Below, piece after piece: positions 28,701 to 43,700 of a DNA stretch of 64,000 nucleotides. The position numbers and the translations under genes were made by a program. Each line of letters opens with the position of its first letter. Position 1 is the first letter of the stretch. This DNA is from Liolophura sinensis (lineage: Eukaryota > Mollusca > Polyplacophora > Chitonida > Chitonidae), in contig NC_088301.1 in the NCBI RefSeq assembly GCF_032854445.1, positions 32,966,402 through 33,030,401 of the forward strand, given 5' to 3'. The notes under the pieces are model-generated. The model saw nothing but the letters and a program-made list of their open reading frames with translations, was not told where the DNA came from and made no database searches.

Positions 28701-31700
28701 GTGTAGATGACATTAAAAAAAAAAAGCACAAATGTTTTGTCATCGGTAATATGTCTCTTTAAAGATGCTATAAAACAAAAATCAAATACATGTAAATAAA
28801 CAAACAATAAAAACTCCAAGATCATGTAAATCTGATGTAATTCTCTTATGTGCATTGTATTATGTGCATTTTACTGTTGTTTTTTACCTTCTTAAATAGG
28901 AAATTTTATAACACAATCAATGCTTCTTCTTGAAACGCACTGACCTCAACATTATTACTGTCACCTATAAATAATGCTGGTCTGCCAGCCACCTTGCCGG
29001 GGATTGTGGGTTTCCTCCCACCATAATGCTGGCAGCTGTGATATATTTGAAATATTTGGCACGGCATAAAATACTGAACGCAAGAATAAATAGATATAAA
29101 TAATACTTGTCCTTGTAAACTCTTATCTCACTGGACATGCATTAATTTTGCATAGTAATTTCACCTATGATTATTCCCATAAAATGACAACTGGTGAGTG
29201 TACATGTACAAAACAATTAGCAAAATACCAACATGTGGTCATATATAATGATCTAAAGTGTACCTTCAAGCCAATGAAATGTCTATATTTATATATTAGT
29301 AAAGACCAAAAAGGTGATCTAATACAGTTAACAGTATGTCATCTCTATAATATGTTACAACTGAAATCCTCACAGGCAAGAGGAATTTGGTAGTTTTCAT
29401 TAAACCACAACTTCTAGTTCTAGTACAACAAACCTGATTGATTCTACGGGCAAAAAGCCATGGCTGATTCTTGATCTGCCACAGGGCTTTGGTGGCCTTC
29501 TGGTGTCTGCGTCCATACTTAGACCTGGGGGTATAAATTGTGGGAGGGGTGTCTAACCCAGGGAGTATCATCCCTCGTTGTGGACTAATCACAGCTCATT
29601 AATTCACTTCTCTCAGGCATTAATCTGCTCTGTTTGTTATCATAACAGAGACAGACTGATTCAACAAATATATGTTAAAAAGTTTTCCAGTGGCATATTT
29701 AAATGAATGCATCAAAATCCAACCATGCACTGATTTGTCATAGTGTCTAGGACTCCCATAGAACCCCCATGTACACTGTACTATTAAAACTGTTAATACA
29801 CTCCAATAGAGTTTAACAATCCGTTGAAAGGTTTAACTAGACACATTCAGTTCAAGTTGTTTCCTTCTGCATTACATCACTTCACTTAACAAAGATTAAG
29901 CTCCTTTTGTTGAGTTTGTTACAAATGGTTTCAAGAGGGAACTGACACAAGATTCAGGAGATTAACACCAGAATGAATTTCTTCAACACAATGCCACAAA
30001 TGTTCCGTCCAGTTTTGTGATTACATTTGTACGATTGCTGAATCTTGTTTATCTTCCTTAAATGTCAGAAAAAATCAATGAATAAGATCCACATAGGAGG
30101 TCTCCTGAAGCAAGCACAATGTGGCATCCATGAAACAATACAACTGAAACTGTCACATTATCCCACTCACTCAGGTTTCCAGGACAAATTGTTCCATAAA
30201 CATTGCAGGTAACCAAGTAAAATCTCCTGGATAGCTTAATTTGCTCCATACAGTATATATTTGTAGTGGCACCCTGTACAAGTAGAATTATAGCTAGATG
30301 AAAAAGTATTCACTTTAAAAACCATAGAATCAAAGCTCCTTCACAACACTGCCTCAAAATCAAACACACATTCTCATTACAGTGAAATCATAAATTCAGC
30401 TGTCCATAGAGCAATGCTGTATCATATCTGCATTGCTGTTTACACACCATAACAAACCCCAAACATGGAAGTAAAGATACAAGTATATACGTCAGCAGTT
30501 AGTCCATGTGTGTACAGAGCTATCATGTACACACAATGATAAAGAACAAGTAGAATGGCCGAGTTCAATGTCTGGAAAGCCCTACCTTATAAAGGGAACT
30601 TTTAGGAGGTGTGACCTACATGAATGCCCATGGACTTTTGAATAGCATTACTGCACAGTGAACATTCACCATGTACACTCTGGCTGAACTTCTGTCCACT
30701 GATATAAATAGCACAACATTGAACTGACAACAAAACCTTATTATTGTCAATTTCTAATTTAAACAAATGTTTAAGCTGTGAACATGTTCTACGATTAGGA
30801 AAGCCTTCTGAAGAATATTTTTTGCTTCACAAAACACACTTTCTTTAAATGAAGATTGGCGTTACACATATATAACTAAGCTCTGACAGGTTACTGGAAC
30901 ACATCAAACTTTATGCAGTGCAATTTGACATTTGACAGCTAGCAGTCACTGTAACCTTCCCAGCCGTAATCAATGTGCAAATCTTTTATTCAGAGTTAAT
31001 AAATGTCAAGATGCCCGAAAATTACTATAGTAATGTAATCAATTTAGGATAAGCACATGATAAATGCTACAAGAATTTTATGCAATGGAGTGTAGTCCTT
31101 ATACAACCTGATCTGCAACTTGCTATGTTGATGGTACCTATCAAATTTGAATTAAATACAATAAACTGTTTTTAACTTGTGTCCTAAAAACTGTTCAAGT
31201 CTCAAACAGGACAATAATTTAATGGGAGAATCAAAGACCAGCTACACAAAAGGTCCTAAACGCAGTAGAACACATCATTTTCTTCTGTGAAGTTGCAGTG
31301 CTTGTGTATGTCATGTATGCTTTATGAGCACACATACATCGATAAACTGTGACGAAATAAAGAAAGGATCAAAAGTTTTGAACTGTTTTGTATCAGTTCA
31401 GTAACAAACAATCTTCAAAAAAAAAAGTCCAAAACTGGAGGCCATATTTTGGTGTCATAGTACATGTACATGCATGTACATTTGTGTGTGTGTGTATTTT
31501 TAAGTATTGTATTTTAAGTCCAGTGTCAGCACCCCACTAAATTTATACACTTCGTCTGTCTGACCATAACAAAATAGTTTTATAGACTTGTTTTTGTTTT
31601 TCAGAATGGTTTTTTGCCAAAAAAAAAAAAATGAATACAAGATTTCTTTTTCTGACACAAGCACTTTCAATTCTATATTTTCATTTTGTTCTGTTGGTTT

Positions 31701-34700
31701 CTGAGGTTCCTCTAGATTTGGTTTAGTGTAGTTTTACAGTAGCTTTAAGAGCTACATCTCTTAGCATGTGTTACAGTTATACAACAGCAGTAAGACCATT
31801 AACTCTTAAGGTTTGGGGCGGGGGGGGGGGGGGGGGGGGGTCCCCAAGTAGTTAGAAGCACTTGCCTTCCATAAGATGCGGATTCAAACACATCTGGGAT
31901 AGGTAATGTGTCTATACCACGATTCGCATTGTTTGTGATAAGAAGCGGCCATCTTGTGGCAGTCTAACATGTGACAAAGTTAGTTAATAACTTGCAAAAG
32001 CTAGGCAGTTTTCCCCAGGCAGCACAATTTCCTTCACCCATAAAACTGGCATTAAGCCAAAATCAAATAAGTAAGTAAATCTATGGCTTCCTTTTGGTGC
32101 AGTCAAAGACATTTTTATTCTAAAGCATCAGACAAACATCAGCAAACTGTTCACCTTTTTGTGGTTAAGAATTGAAATATTTGTAGGTCATCATCTACAT
32201 GTAAATTTACATCAGATGTAATCAGCTAGGGATCCTCTATCTTTGGTTCAGTGCAGTTATACGGCAGCCAGTGTAAATCTATTTCTTGATTCCTAAGGGT
32301 GTGATCAAGTATAAACATCTACATGTAGTTACATTGTAGAGCATTATCTAAATGCATGTCAGCTGACATTGATGTTGTAAATAATACAGAAAATTCATTC
32401 AACGCCATCTACTTGCAAGTCACAACTCCTTTAGTATTGGTTAAGCATAGTTCTACTATAGCCACAGCTTCATGTCAGTAAGCTAGTCTGTTTGAGGTGT
32501 TACACAGCTTAATTGGTTAAGGACAATTCTAATGATGTTACCATACTACACTGTAGATACAATAACTTCAGTTCTGGTACTATGTAGATATGAATTAAAG
32601 TTCTTTCAGCAGTGGTTTAATATGCAGGATGGTTCTACTTTGGCAGCAACAATTACATCACTAGCTATCACTACAGCTGTTTTAATTCAACACTCACAGT
32701 GTATGGCTTCACGTCAGGTTCTTCGCTTTCCTCATCTGACATGTTCATCACTCGTACCACCTCTCGGTATTCTCGATTAAGATCACGTTTACGTTGCTTT
32801 CCCTTACATTAACATACAGTAATCCAGACATATAACTTAGCTGTTAAATTCAGTTCATATGCATATGCATGTGGTGCACATTTTAGTATTTCTATTCTGC
32901 ACACAGACACAACACATGAGTAACATTACTGAATATCTATATCACTAAATTTTTCTCTTTGTCCAGTAAAAAATTTTTATTTTTAGTCATAGCAAAATCC
33001 TATGAATTTCAAACTGATTACAAAAACCTATATATATATATATCTACTAATGCATGTCTAGTCATATTATGATTTCTGTATGCAATATCACTGTACTTAC
33101 TTCGGCAGACCTACTTTGTGCAAGGCCAGGAATGGTACCATAATAATGAGTCTGTCAAATCAATAAGTACATTCATGGAGCATTCCAGAGACAAAAAAAA
33201 TTAATTAACATTTGTCGTCTAGAGCATGTAGCACAGACCCTATGTAAATGATAAAGCTCAGAACAATGGGAAAAATGTCTGTCACTACATAAGAGAAGAC
33301 AGCTGCAGGTGTAAAATTTCCCCTTAAAACCACCTGTTAGCTCTGTACAATTACATACGATGCATGTGGTACTTTGTCATTTTTTACCAGATTTGACATT
33401 TTAATTTATATAAAATCCACAAGCATGACACTAATATAATGGGGGACTAGGAAAACTCCTTCCAAATTCTATCAAGACGGTCCAACGTTGTGAACCCATT
33501 TGCTCTTTCCCTTATTACGTCACAATTATCAGTGTATGTGTGCTCATAAAACATATATGAAATACACACGCACTGCAACATCACAGAAGAAAACGATGCC
33601 TTATACTGTCGTTTGGACCGTCCGTGTAACTCCCCGAGTTTCCCATTTCCCGTTGTCACTATACCATGCTAATATCAACAGCACAACTTATGTCTCACGG
33701 TAGCAGGTTTATGTGCATGAGAAAACAGTCACTGGACAATGCTTAAAATTAAAGAAATCTTTAAGATATAATTTTTTTTCTGAATTTATTACAACCAAAA
33801 AATTTAAATTTTGCTCCTTCGGCTTTCTTGTATACAAGGGATGTTTTTTCCTGTTTTCTTTTATAAAATGCAGTAAAATTAATGAATCACAGTGTTAAAG
33901 CCAAGATGCTTTCTCTGACATCCGCAATAACTAAATGTAGGTCAGCACTGCTTTCACCTTAGAAGCTACCCCTAGAAAACTGAAGCATAAAATACAGCAA
34001 CATTTGAATGCTTAGATCAGCATCAGTTGTGGTTAGATTTATTATTATTTCTTTCAGAATTGAGCATGAATCTAGTTGTACAAAACTCCTATTCTAATTT
34101 TGTAAATCGCAATCTCCAGCACGAGCCTTCCAGAGGCTACAACCAGGAACCAGGAATACCCAGGCCATGTAACTGTAGCTGGGCCATTTAAACAGGGTCA
34201 CTAGAGTTCCTTCTAAATGATACAGAAGGCCTACTGTATCAACAGTTCAAGCGGTGGAAGAAATATTCTTCCAATACGTCCAATTTCCAAGTATTTTCCA
34301 AGTACTTCATTGCTGAAGTCCACAACTTGGCTACTGCTAAGATTATTATACAGAAAATACTTTAGCAAGCTAGGGTAAAGGTGACGTCACCTTGCTCTCA
34401 ATAATGGAGACATGCTGAAGCTGTGTCAAGACGAAGTTTCACTAAACTTTCATTGGGTTGTAAAAAAAATCTAAAAAAATATTTAGAGGCCGGTTTATGA
34501 TATTATGTCAATGGTAGTCTTTCAGCAGACATAAACATTAGTCAGTTGCTGTCTTTGACTTTAAAACTGCAGGCTTATCTGACATGGGATGCAACAAAGG
34601 CAACAGTTTCATCACCCTCAGAATTGTTCGCGAATATACTTCAATTACATATGAACAACAATAAAGTCCTAGCTTACCTGCTGCCTTCTGGACAGTTCTG

Positions 34701-37700
34701 GGTTTCTTCCTTCATGTTTCTGAAAAGTACAAATAAGTCATATTATTATGGAAAAAAATTATAACAATAAATCCAATTTTTGGCAATTATCATGATAATG
34801 ATGCAATGTGGTAAACAACATTGCAATATAAAATGTCCTATGAGCAGGTAAAATAGGGACAAACTTGTACTTGAAAAAAACATGTACCATCAAGAAGAAT
34901 ATTTCCATCAAAATTCAGAAATGCTTGCCCCAGGTCTTATACCACAAGTGATGGATAATATTTCAGTTTGTTTATGCTTGACATTAAAGAAATACAGTGA
35001 ATGGTAAAACTATACTTTTATTCTGTACTTTGGAGATATGAAATATGAACTCAGCCCTGAATAAATATGCCAATGGTCAGTTGCGCTAGTCATTACATGT
35101 TTTTAATCAGGTTTATGGTACATGTACATGTATGTCATTGTATATGTATATGTCAGTGAATCCTTGCAAATGTATAAAGTTTCATCAAATATGGCTCAGC
35201 AGTAATGGAGGTATAACAATACCATACAACTGTACCTTACACAACAGTGACAATATTCATAAATAAAGCACAATGTGCACTGTAAGGCATGAATACAATA
35301 TATATCATGATAAAAGTCTAAAATACATGAAGACTGAAGTGCCAAATCCCAAAACTACATTAATTAGCCAGAGCATATTAGGCCTGAATAGTACACCACG
35401 GGAGTAAGAAAACATCAAAAATAAAACATCAATTTCCAACAAAAAAAAAAAATTAGCCTGTGCATGCCAGGTTTAATAACCACACACATCATCACTGGTG
35501 TATTAGAAAAACATCAAGGTTGAAGCATCAGTTTCAAACACTACATAAATCAGCCTTTAAAACCTGCAGATTGAAACAATAATTCTCAACACTACATAAA
35601 TGAGCCTGCATGTATGCACGACAGGCTTAAATACCACACATACCATCACAGGGGTAAAAAAAACATCAGGATTAGTACAGTAACTCCCACCACAACAGAA
35701 ATTATTGCTACCAGAAAACATTTAGGACTGCATGGGCATGATAATATGTAAGACTGATTGGGCACAAAGTATGGTAATTCTTCAACCTTTTCAACCATCT
35801 CTGTAACCAATATTTTGAAACATTCTGAGAGAACTATGGGGTGTACTGAAATAATTTGCACAGTTTTATGAAGCTTGCACCTTTAATGACACAAGAAAAT
35901 CATTTTTAGTTTCATTTTCATAACAACTGTATGCATAAATTCCACTGGAAAAAGTGCCTTTCTGGTTGAAAAGGTTGAAGATAGTAAGCATGATGAACTT
36001 AATGTCACATAATTACATGATCATGGAAGACTGGTAACCTCCAATATCAAATAACATAGACAATCGATTCCCCAAAAAATCACACGTTAGATACACAGCA
36101 AAACATGGACATGTGCATTAACATCACACTGCAAACAAACATCAAGATGTGCAGAAGGTTAAAATATCCATTCCCAACATGAGCATCACAGACTAAACAA
36201 TATAAGAACACACCAGTCACCCCAGTCAATAAAAACAACTTACAAGCTCCCAAGTCTGCTTTTTTTGTTTCTAGCCCTCTCTTTTTCTCTCAAAAATTCA
36301 TTGTACTCTTCATTTCTCTTCTTTGCCTTCTCTTGCTACAAAATACAATTGCAATTCACAACAGAAACATAAAAAGCTCCCTGACCAGATATGCCTGTGG
36401 AAAGGAAACAAACGGAGATACATGTACCAAAATTTCTCACCCTCAATAGCTCACCTACATGTGAAAGTATTTATGGAAAACAAAAGTGACCAGTTTTAGA
36501 CCACGTCTATCCAAAAACTTGGCCCATGTGGCCAGGATTAGCCCAATAATAATCCCATTTCAGGTCAAACACACTGAGTATTTCACTACCTTCTTCAGAA
36601 TGATGCAAGTCGGCTTTTTCCTGTTTTGAGTATGTGGAAGATATCAACTTGATCACATACCAATATCAGAGGACGCATAACAAAAACGTTGTCAATCCTT
36701 AGATAATGACTGCACTTATCTACATGTAGTCAACATGAGATCCATCATTTCATATGAATCCATGACACTTTCCCAAAAATAAATGATCCAAAGAGTTCAT
36801 TTTCTTGTCATACCATTTAACAAGTACAACATGCTAAATATATACATACTATTATGCTGTATGTATGTAAAAACACATAATGCATACAAAAACATATATT
36901 ACATGCTTAGACATAAAGCTATCTCCTGCATTTCTTCTTCTACAGCTGTCTCTCTTTGACTGCTTATTTGTACGTGAACACTCACACAAGGCTTGCTGTT
37001 TCTGCTAGTTGCAGTACCTGAAAAGTACCCTGTTTTTGGTATCATATATTCAACAGTGCGACATTTGACTTGATGAACACAATATGAATTGGCTATAGCT
37101 CAGAATAGATGCAAACATACATCAGATAATCTATAATAATGATATGGGTAAGCAAAACTATAAATGAAGAGCTATAACAATGTGTATGTCCTTTACTGCC
37201 ATTCATATTCCTCCAACCATTTCTTAAACATAATGTTCCTAAGATGAAAAGTACCACATAAACCACATTTCTAGCAGAAGTTGACTACATTGTACATCTG
37301 CTAATTTACCAAATCTTAAAGTCAGAGCATGCACCAATTACAAATATATGTATATGTAAATTATACCTGACTAAGATGAAAACTTGGAACTGGGTAACAT
37401 CTGACCATGCTGGTGTCCTGCCTACATATAATTGTTCATTATTACAGACAATCTCTGGCAAAACACAAAAGGCCAACTGTGAGACAATTATATTTTGGGG
37501 TCAGGTGAAAGCTCAGGCTAGTGTGATACACTGTAGCACACAAACCCTGCTTGACCATTTCACCTTCATAACAGCTTATTTGTTAGAAGTTGGCAAACCC
37601 CTGAATGTTTAGACCAAACCATATGGCCTTAATATCAACAAGGTCAATGAAACCTACTAGTATGATACACATGCCAGATTCCAAACACACAATCAGGGAC

Positions 37701-40700
37701 CATCTTTCAGTCTGCCATAATTAAAATAAATTGCCTGATATAATTAGTTTTCTTGGTTTTATTAACAGTGTCACCAAGGATGATTCCTTATAGCAGACAG
37801 CCATAATATGTACCTTGTGCTCCATCGGAAATATATCATGCCAAAAACACCGCACAATCTGACTGATTCAAGAAGTGACAGTAAATTAAAATAATCTGAA
37901 CAGCATAAGGCCATTCCCCTAATACAGAATAGCTGTTTACCACTTAACATGTTAAACATATGATGTCAACAGTGTGGTTGTTATTTGCACTTGAAAGAAT
38001 TACCCGTAACCACAATACAGTGTAACTGTGCCAGACCTTATAGTCTAGGAATGCTGAGAGCTTTGCACACATTGCATGTTTTGTCATCAGCTACAGTGAA
38101 CATATACATACAACAAGACGTGTGAACGTATCAAGTATCTTGAAGTGTGTTTATCAAACTGCATTTTGATCCCAATCTTATTAGAAATATAACAAAGACC
38201 AGAGTTCTGTTTTACATTTACACGTATCAACTTTACATACTCCCATATTCCAGAAGAGATTAAATCCCTTCATGATTTTTATACTTATTTCTCATTAGTA
38301 AATACACAACTTTGGCTACAGGTATAGTCCTCTTTGTTTTTCACAAATAATATGAAAAAATAAATTACTCAAAATTATAAATAGACATTATTCAAAATTA
38401 TATTAAGAATTTTACTTAGCCTTTTACACAGTGAAAATTTTTGCCAAACACGCTCATATGAAAGTTGGGGCCCCAAATTTTAAACTTAGAGCTCCAATTT
38501 TAAACTTTGAATCCCTACTCCTAAACCTGGAATTCAAATGTTTTAAAATTTTTGTCAGTTTTACGATCCATACTCTTTTAGACTCCATTTCTTGGGACAC
38601 CAATTAACTGAATGGTTGAAATCTCTTGCATACTGTAAAATACAGGGTCCAGGAGCTTCACCTACTGGGCCAACCACTTTTAATCTTTCAAAAATTTTAA
38701 ATGGCTCTGTACTTTTTAACCTTGTTCTGGTGCTTCAGCTTTGAATGACTACTCAAGGATACATATATGACTATGGCAATTTAAGGTTGCAAAAACTCCC
38801 TAATGTGCTCAGGTGAACTTTCAAAACTTTCATTCTCAGCATGTCCCTTTATACTCTCCAGACCTTATCTCTCTGTGCTCCAATATGACAGAAATCGGAC
38901 CAACAGCACTACAGAGACGCAGAGCAACAGATTAAGAAAAAATGTAATACATTTCTTTGAAACGCACTTTGCTAACGAAAGGTTTGTATGGCAGAAAGAC
39001 AAAGTCCAGCCAATAAAACAATACGGTGTATCACTAATAGCTTAAGCACGATAGGAGCAGCCACAAGAACTATGGCAACCTCCTTTTTGCCAGCTTTCAC
39101 ACCTGCCTGTAGGCTCAGCTCGCACAGCAGCTGTGTCACTTCATGCTGTGCTCTGAAGCCTGAGATTAAGACATAAAATGGGTACTTGAACAAAATTTAT
39201 GTTCGCATTTCTATTAGTTACCAATGAGTTTGTTCCGTTTTTAAATGGTGGCCAGAAATGATATGAGCAAAAATAATTAACTGTATTCCCCACTCCCTAT
39301 GCTATTTTTGTCTTTCAAAGTTCTAATGTAACTCAGTTGTCGTCCAAAATATTCAATGTACAGCTGTTTTACTTGTATGATTTTCAGCATTCTAATTAAG
39401 ATGTGCACATGTAGGGATAATTCTGGAATAATTTCATACATGGCCTCCGGAAAGACATGAAGAGGGTAACTGGAGATTTGTCCCCAGGCCAATGTTTTAC
39501 ATGGCTTCTTCGTGCATAATCTCAGCAGAGTTTCACGACGTTACTCAGGCCTCCACAGCGGATAGGCAATGCATCTGTAGTGTTTCTTTCTTTTAGTGGA
39601 ACTGATTAACATGTTACTTTTATAAATGCACTTCACAGACGAAAATGACAAATATTATGTGCACGTAATACTTACTGTGAAAATAAAAGCTTTGTGGTCT
39701 CCTTTAAGAATTAATGAAATGTGATGTTTTTTACCGTATATATTTTTCTTTTTCAATGTTTATATTGTTAACTAATATGATGAACATTTATATCTCTGTT
39801 ACAGCCATTTAACAGTTCAGTTTCATGAATCTCTCAACGATGAATGACAACTGACTGAAAGGCAATGTAACCATCTATGATATGTTAATCTGCATATGGA
39901 TGGATGAGGCTACTATGAAGATGTATGAGAACAACTCCTTCCTTAAAACTGATTTATAGTGAGAGCTTGAATTTACATATCCACACTTTTTCCTTGATAA
40001 TTATTAGTAAGTTTTTGATACCATTTGCTCATTAAGAATGTTGTTTCTACCTGCCCAGCTGGAGAAGTATTACTTTCAAAAACTAGTATTTATTGTGAGC
40101 ATCACAGTAAACTTACACCACGTACAGAGTAAGGTTTGGAGTCCACAAAGCTGTCTTGTTTGTGGGGATTTCCTCTCTTCCGCATTATGTACCTCTGTTT
40201 GAGGAACTCCTTGAATAATTTCATTTCCCAGCTGGCCCAAGGCTGTCAGCAGATAGTAAAAGTATCTTTCATAGACCACAAGAGGTTGTTTAAAATATAA
40301 TTAATGATCAAATAATTCTTCACAATCAGTCTTAGGCTTTAATTAAAAAAACTTCAATTTAATTTTTAAAGTCTGTGTACATATTTGTAATCACCAATAA
40401 TACTGACGAGAAATAAAAAAAGACTTTCTGAAATTTGCTTGATGATGAAGATGCCATCTGGCATGACTAATTTAAGTCTGTTTGATTTTGATTTTAATGT
40501 TGTTTGTATTTAACTAGTTTTCTACAAGTAAGCATGATAACATATTGATGCAAGATGTTAATGAAGCTTGTTTCCACAGGGATGTAATCACATACAAGAA
40601 TACACTATGTTAGATGTCCTACATCAGCAATTCTATGAATCATCAGTTCTTGGGTCTAATTCAGGCAGAAAATTGTTGATTTGTAACTCTACAAAAAATA

Positions 40701-43700
40701 GATGACTATGTCAGTAATGGAAAGTTGAATGAAAATGTGGAAACGTGAAATTTAAGCAGATATATGAAATAGAGATTCATACAGAGTACATATCCATGTA
40801 TATATAACAAATCAATTTAAATGTAGGTATACATGTATTACTTGCAAGGTGACCACAATTGTGAGAGAACCCAATCCAGAAAAAGTAATAAAATTAAATC
40901 CTGATTGTTATTAATATGGCTGTATTAGACGATTATATTCTAATTTCTAGCTTATTTGAGCTATACAGATTGATACAGTTTTCACAGCAGTTTATTTGTC
41001 AATACCTCAATAAACCTAAAAATATTACAGTCAATCTTTATAATCAGCCAAGTTAAGGAATAAAAGAATGCTTTTATACTGTCATTCCAAAATGTGAGAA
41101 ATGTTAGTCGATTGTTTTGAAGAAGGGAATGCCACTGGGCTCCAGAATACACATTTTACAATGAGATTCTTTGGCCCAATGAAAGTTCTACCGTTAGTTT
41201 ACATCTGCCTGTTGTTTCAAAAAAATTTGTGAACAACATTTCATTTAGATGGTGAAATGTGAGAAAACTTCAGGTGCAGAAGATGCATAATTAGTGGAAT
41301 TTATTTAGCAAGATTCATTTTCGAGGCCACAAGATATTGAAAAGGGTTTGCGCCGTAAACAATGGACGCTGCTGTTTTGTTGCACATAAAGGACATGCAG
41401 GAGTGCATACACGGGTGATTTTGTCATGCCAGTTGCAAAACGCATGTAGTTGTAACATATGTAGGATATCTCAGTGTTTTAAACAAACTGGTTATCTAAA
41501 GCCCCGTCCAGACTATCCAACATCGTTCAACTTTTGTTGACTCAACAGCAAGTTGAATGCTGTTGAGGTAAGTTGAGTGTTCCGTCCACACAATACATCA
41601 GATAGGTCAACATTGTCCAACTCTGTCATCATGTGTTTGAACCGTGTTTTTTAAACAAACTTTTGATAAATTGGAGGCAAATTTCCATCTTTCTCTCCAA
41701 TGCATGAGGCACAGTGATTTTCCTTTGCCCCTTGTAATCTTTAGAGAGAGTGTTGTACAGGCAAGGGTATTTTTTCATACTCCTATATCAATGAAACTGT
41801 CTCATCGGGAGACCAGTCTTTCTCTTTTGCCTTTGATTTTTTTTTTTTTTTTTGATTGGTGTATTACTCAAGAATATTTCACTTATACGACGGCGGCCAG
41901 CATTATGGTGGGTGGAAACCGGGCAGAGCCCGGGGGAAACCAACGACCATCCGCAGGTTGCTGGCAGACCTCCCACGTACGGCCGAAGAGGAAGGCAGCA
42001 TGACCTGGTCTTGAACTCACAGCGACCGCATTGGTGAGAGGCTTCTGGGTCATTACGCTGCGCTAGCGCACTGAGCCACGGAGGCCCGTTTTGCCTTTGA
42101 TACTGCCATTTTGCCCAGGTCATGTGCAATGAGACGGTCACGTTATTTCTACACATATGGAAGTGATTTTGATCAAACTGGCTAGTTTTAGCGATCACAA
42201 ACCTTCAGCTATGCACATACCACATGCACCAACTGACTATAGGCAGGACTGTCAGTGCTGTCAAAGCTTATACTGAGGTTGGCCCTGTACTGTCTTAACA
42301 GTCTTAATTTCTTCCACAAAACCTGTACTGATGCTGCTGTCTATTAATGTGAATATAATACTGATATATTTATAGTGTTCTGTTTGTAATTTTACATGAT
42401 GTTCCTGCAATCTCTTTCAGTTCTATTCCTATGATATTAAGGCCTATGATAAACTACAGCTTGAAGATGACTACTTTAAACTTTCAAAAATTTATGACAC
42501 ATGTCATTCACTGAGCGCTTCAGATAACATGTTCATCAAATGATAAAAGGTACTGCCTGTCTTCGATCCCCCACAGTTACATGATGTAATTCATGAACCT
42601 TTTCGCAAATGAAGGAGCAGGTACTTGACAATTCCCCTGGCCTAAAGTTGTAGCCAAACCAGTGACACCTAGTTACAAGACAGCAAATTTTATGTCTTCA
42701 TTGTTCACTCTCCAGTTGATTGCAGCAATACCTATGTCTTACACAAGGCCCTCTTTCAAGTCCAATACAAACATGTATCTACACATGGACTTGCTACACA
42801 TCCAAAAGTACTACAAGATGGTGGGAATATTTGGCAAGCATTACTTTCATTTCACACCATTTATTTCTTTTTTGCCTCTCATCTTCCAACTTTGTCAAAA
42901 TGAGAACCCACATTGAAATAATCAGAAAGTATGCTCCTCCATCAACAAGCAGGCTCTTTATACCAACTACATGTAATTAAATAGAAAAATATACATAGAA
43001 ACTTCACCATTATTACACTACAAGTTTTAGAGATAATTAAAGAATAAGATGCTACCATACAACTGTTAAGTGTCTCCTATTTAGTGCAACATACAATATC
43101 TAAGTCTTATTAAAGAAAAATAATCAGCATATTCTATCAAATTATCAATACACATCACTTAATTACATCTACAAAACTAATCCTCTCCATTTTTTTTTTC
43201 ATATATGATAATCTGCGATATAAAAGCACAAATTAAAGACACTCACCATCTGATGACATTCAGACATAAATGCATGAAATCTGATACTAATCTAACCTGA
43301 GAAGTTTCACACAATTTTCTCTAATAATATATCTATTTTGAAACATTAGTTGCCACTACAAATAGCTGCTACAAAACCGTTGCTGTATATTGAACTTAGT
43401 TTTCTTTAATTGGAACATTTTTAGAATTTTTTAAAAAATTCACAAGTGTACAAAAAGGTCAAATTTACATTAATACATCTGCACTAGTGTACCTGATCAT
43501 TTAATCTGTCATCCAGGCCTGGGACACCCAGAGTCTCTCCACCCCTCCCTGGTATCTTCTCACCTCGAGCAGCTTTCTGTGAAAAACAAGTGCAAATGTG
43601 GGTAGGCAGATTTATACATGGGTACTTCATATCATACTTTGCTGAACCTCTGTTTTATGTGATGCACGAGTATTTCACATTTATATGAGTGGAACTGTTG

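Larger units (their letters stand above)
40243..43492. other. CSPP1: CSPP1 intron with SINE
   Basis: Contains the possible palindromic repeat at 41.5 kb and the full-length SINE at 41.84-42.09 kb. No exon. Confidence 0.65.

Noticed and set aside
36590-36620. 31-base exon-like stretch (EKADLHHSEE) on the minus strand
   Set aside because: It has an acceptor and donor, but including it before exon 10 would shift exon 10 into a frame with a stop.
39000-39180. Open frames on both strands at 39.0-39.2 kb
   Set aside because: No recognisable product, and no acceptor and donor pair that keeps CSPP1 phase.
40076-40279. 67-codon ORF in the other frame of exon 9
   Set aside because: It contains internal intron sequence; the PWASWEMKLFKEF frame fits both splice phases.
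41644-42198. ORFs of 119 and 136 codons near 42 kb
   Set aside because: They are translations of the GC-richer SINE, not genes.
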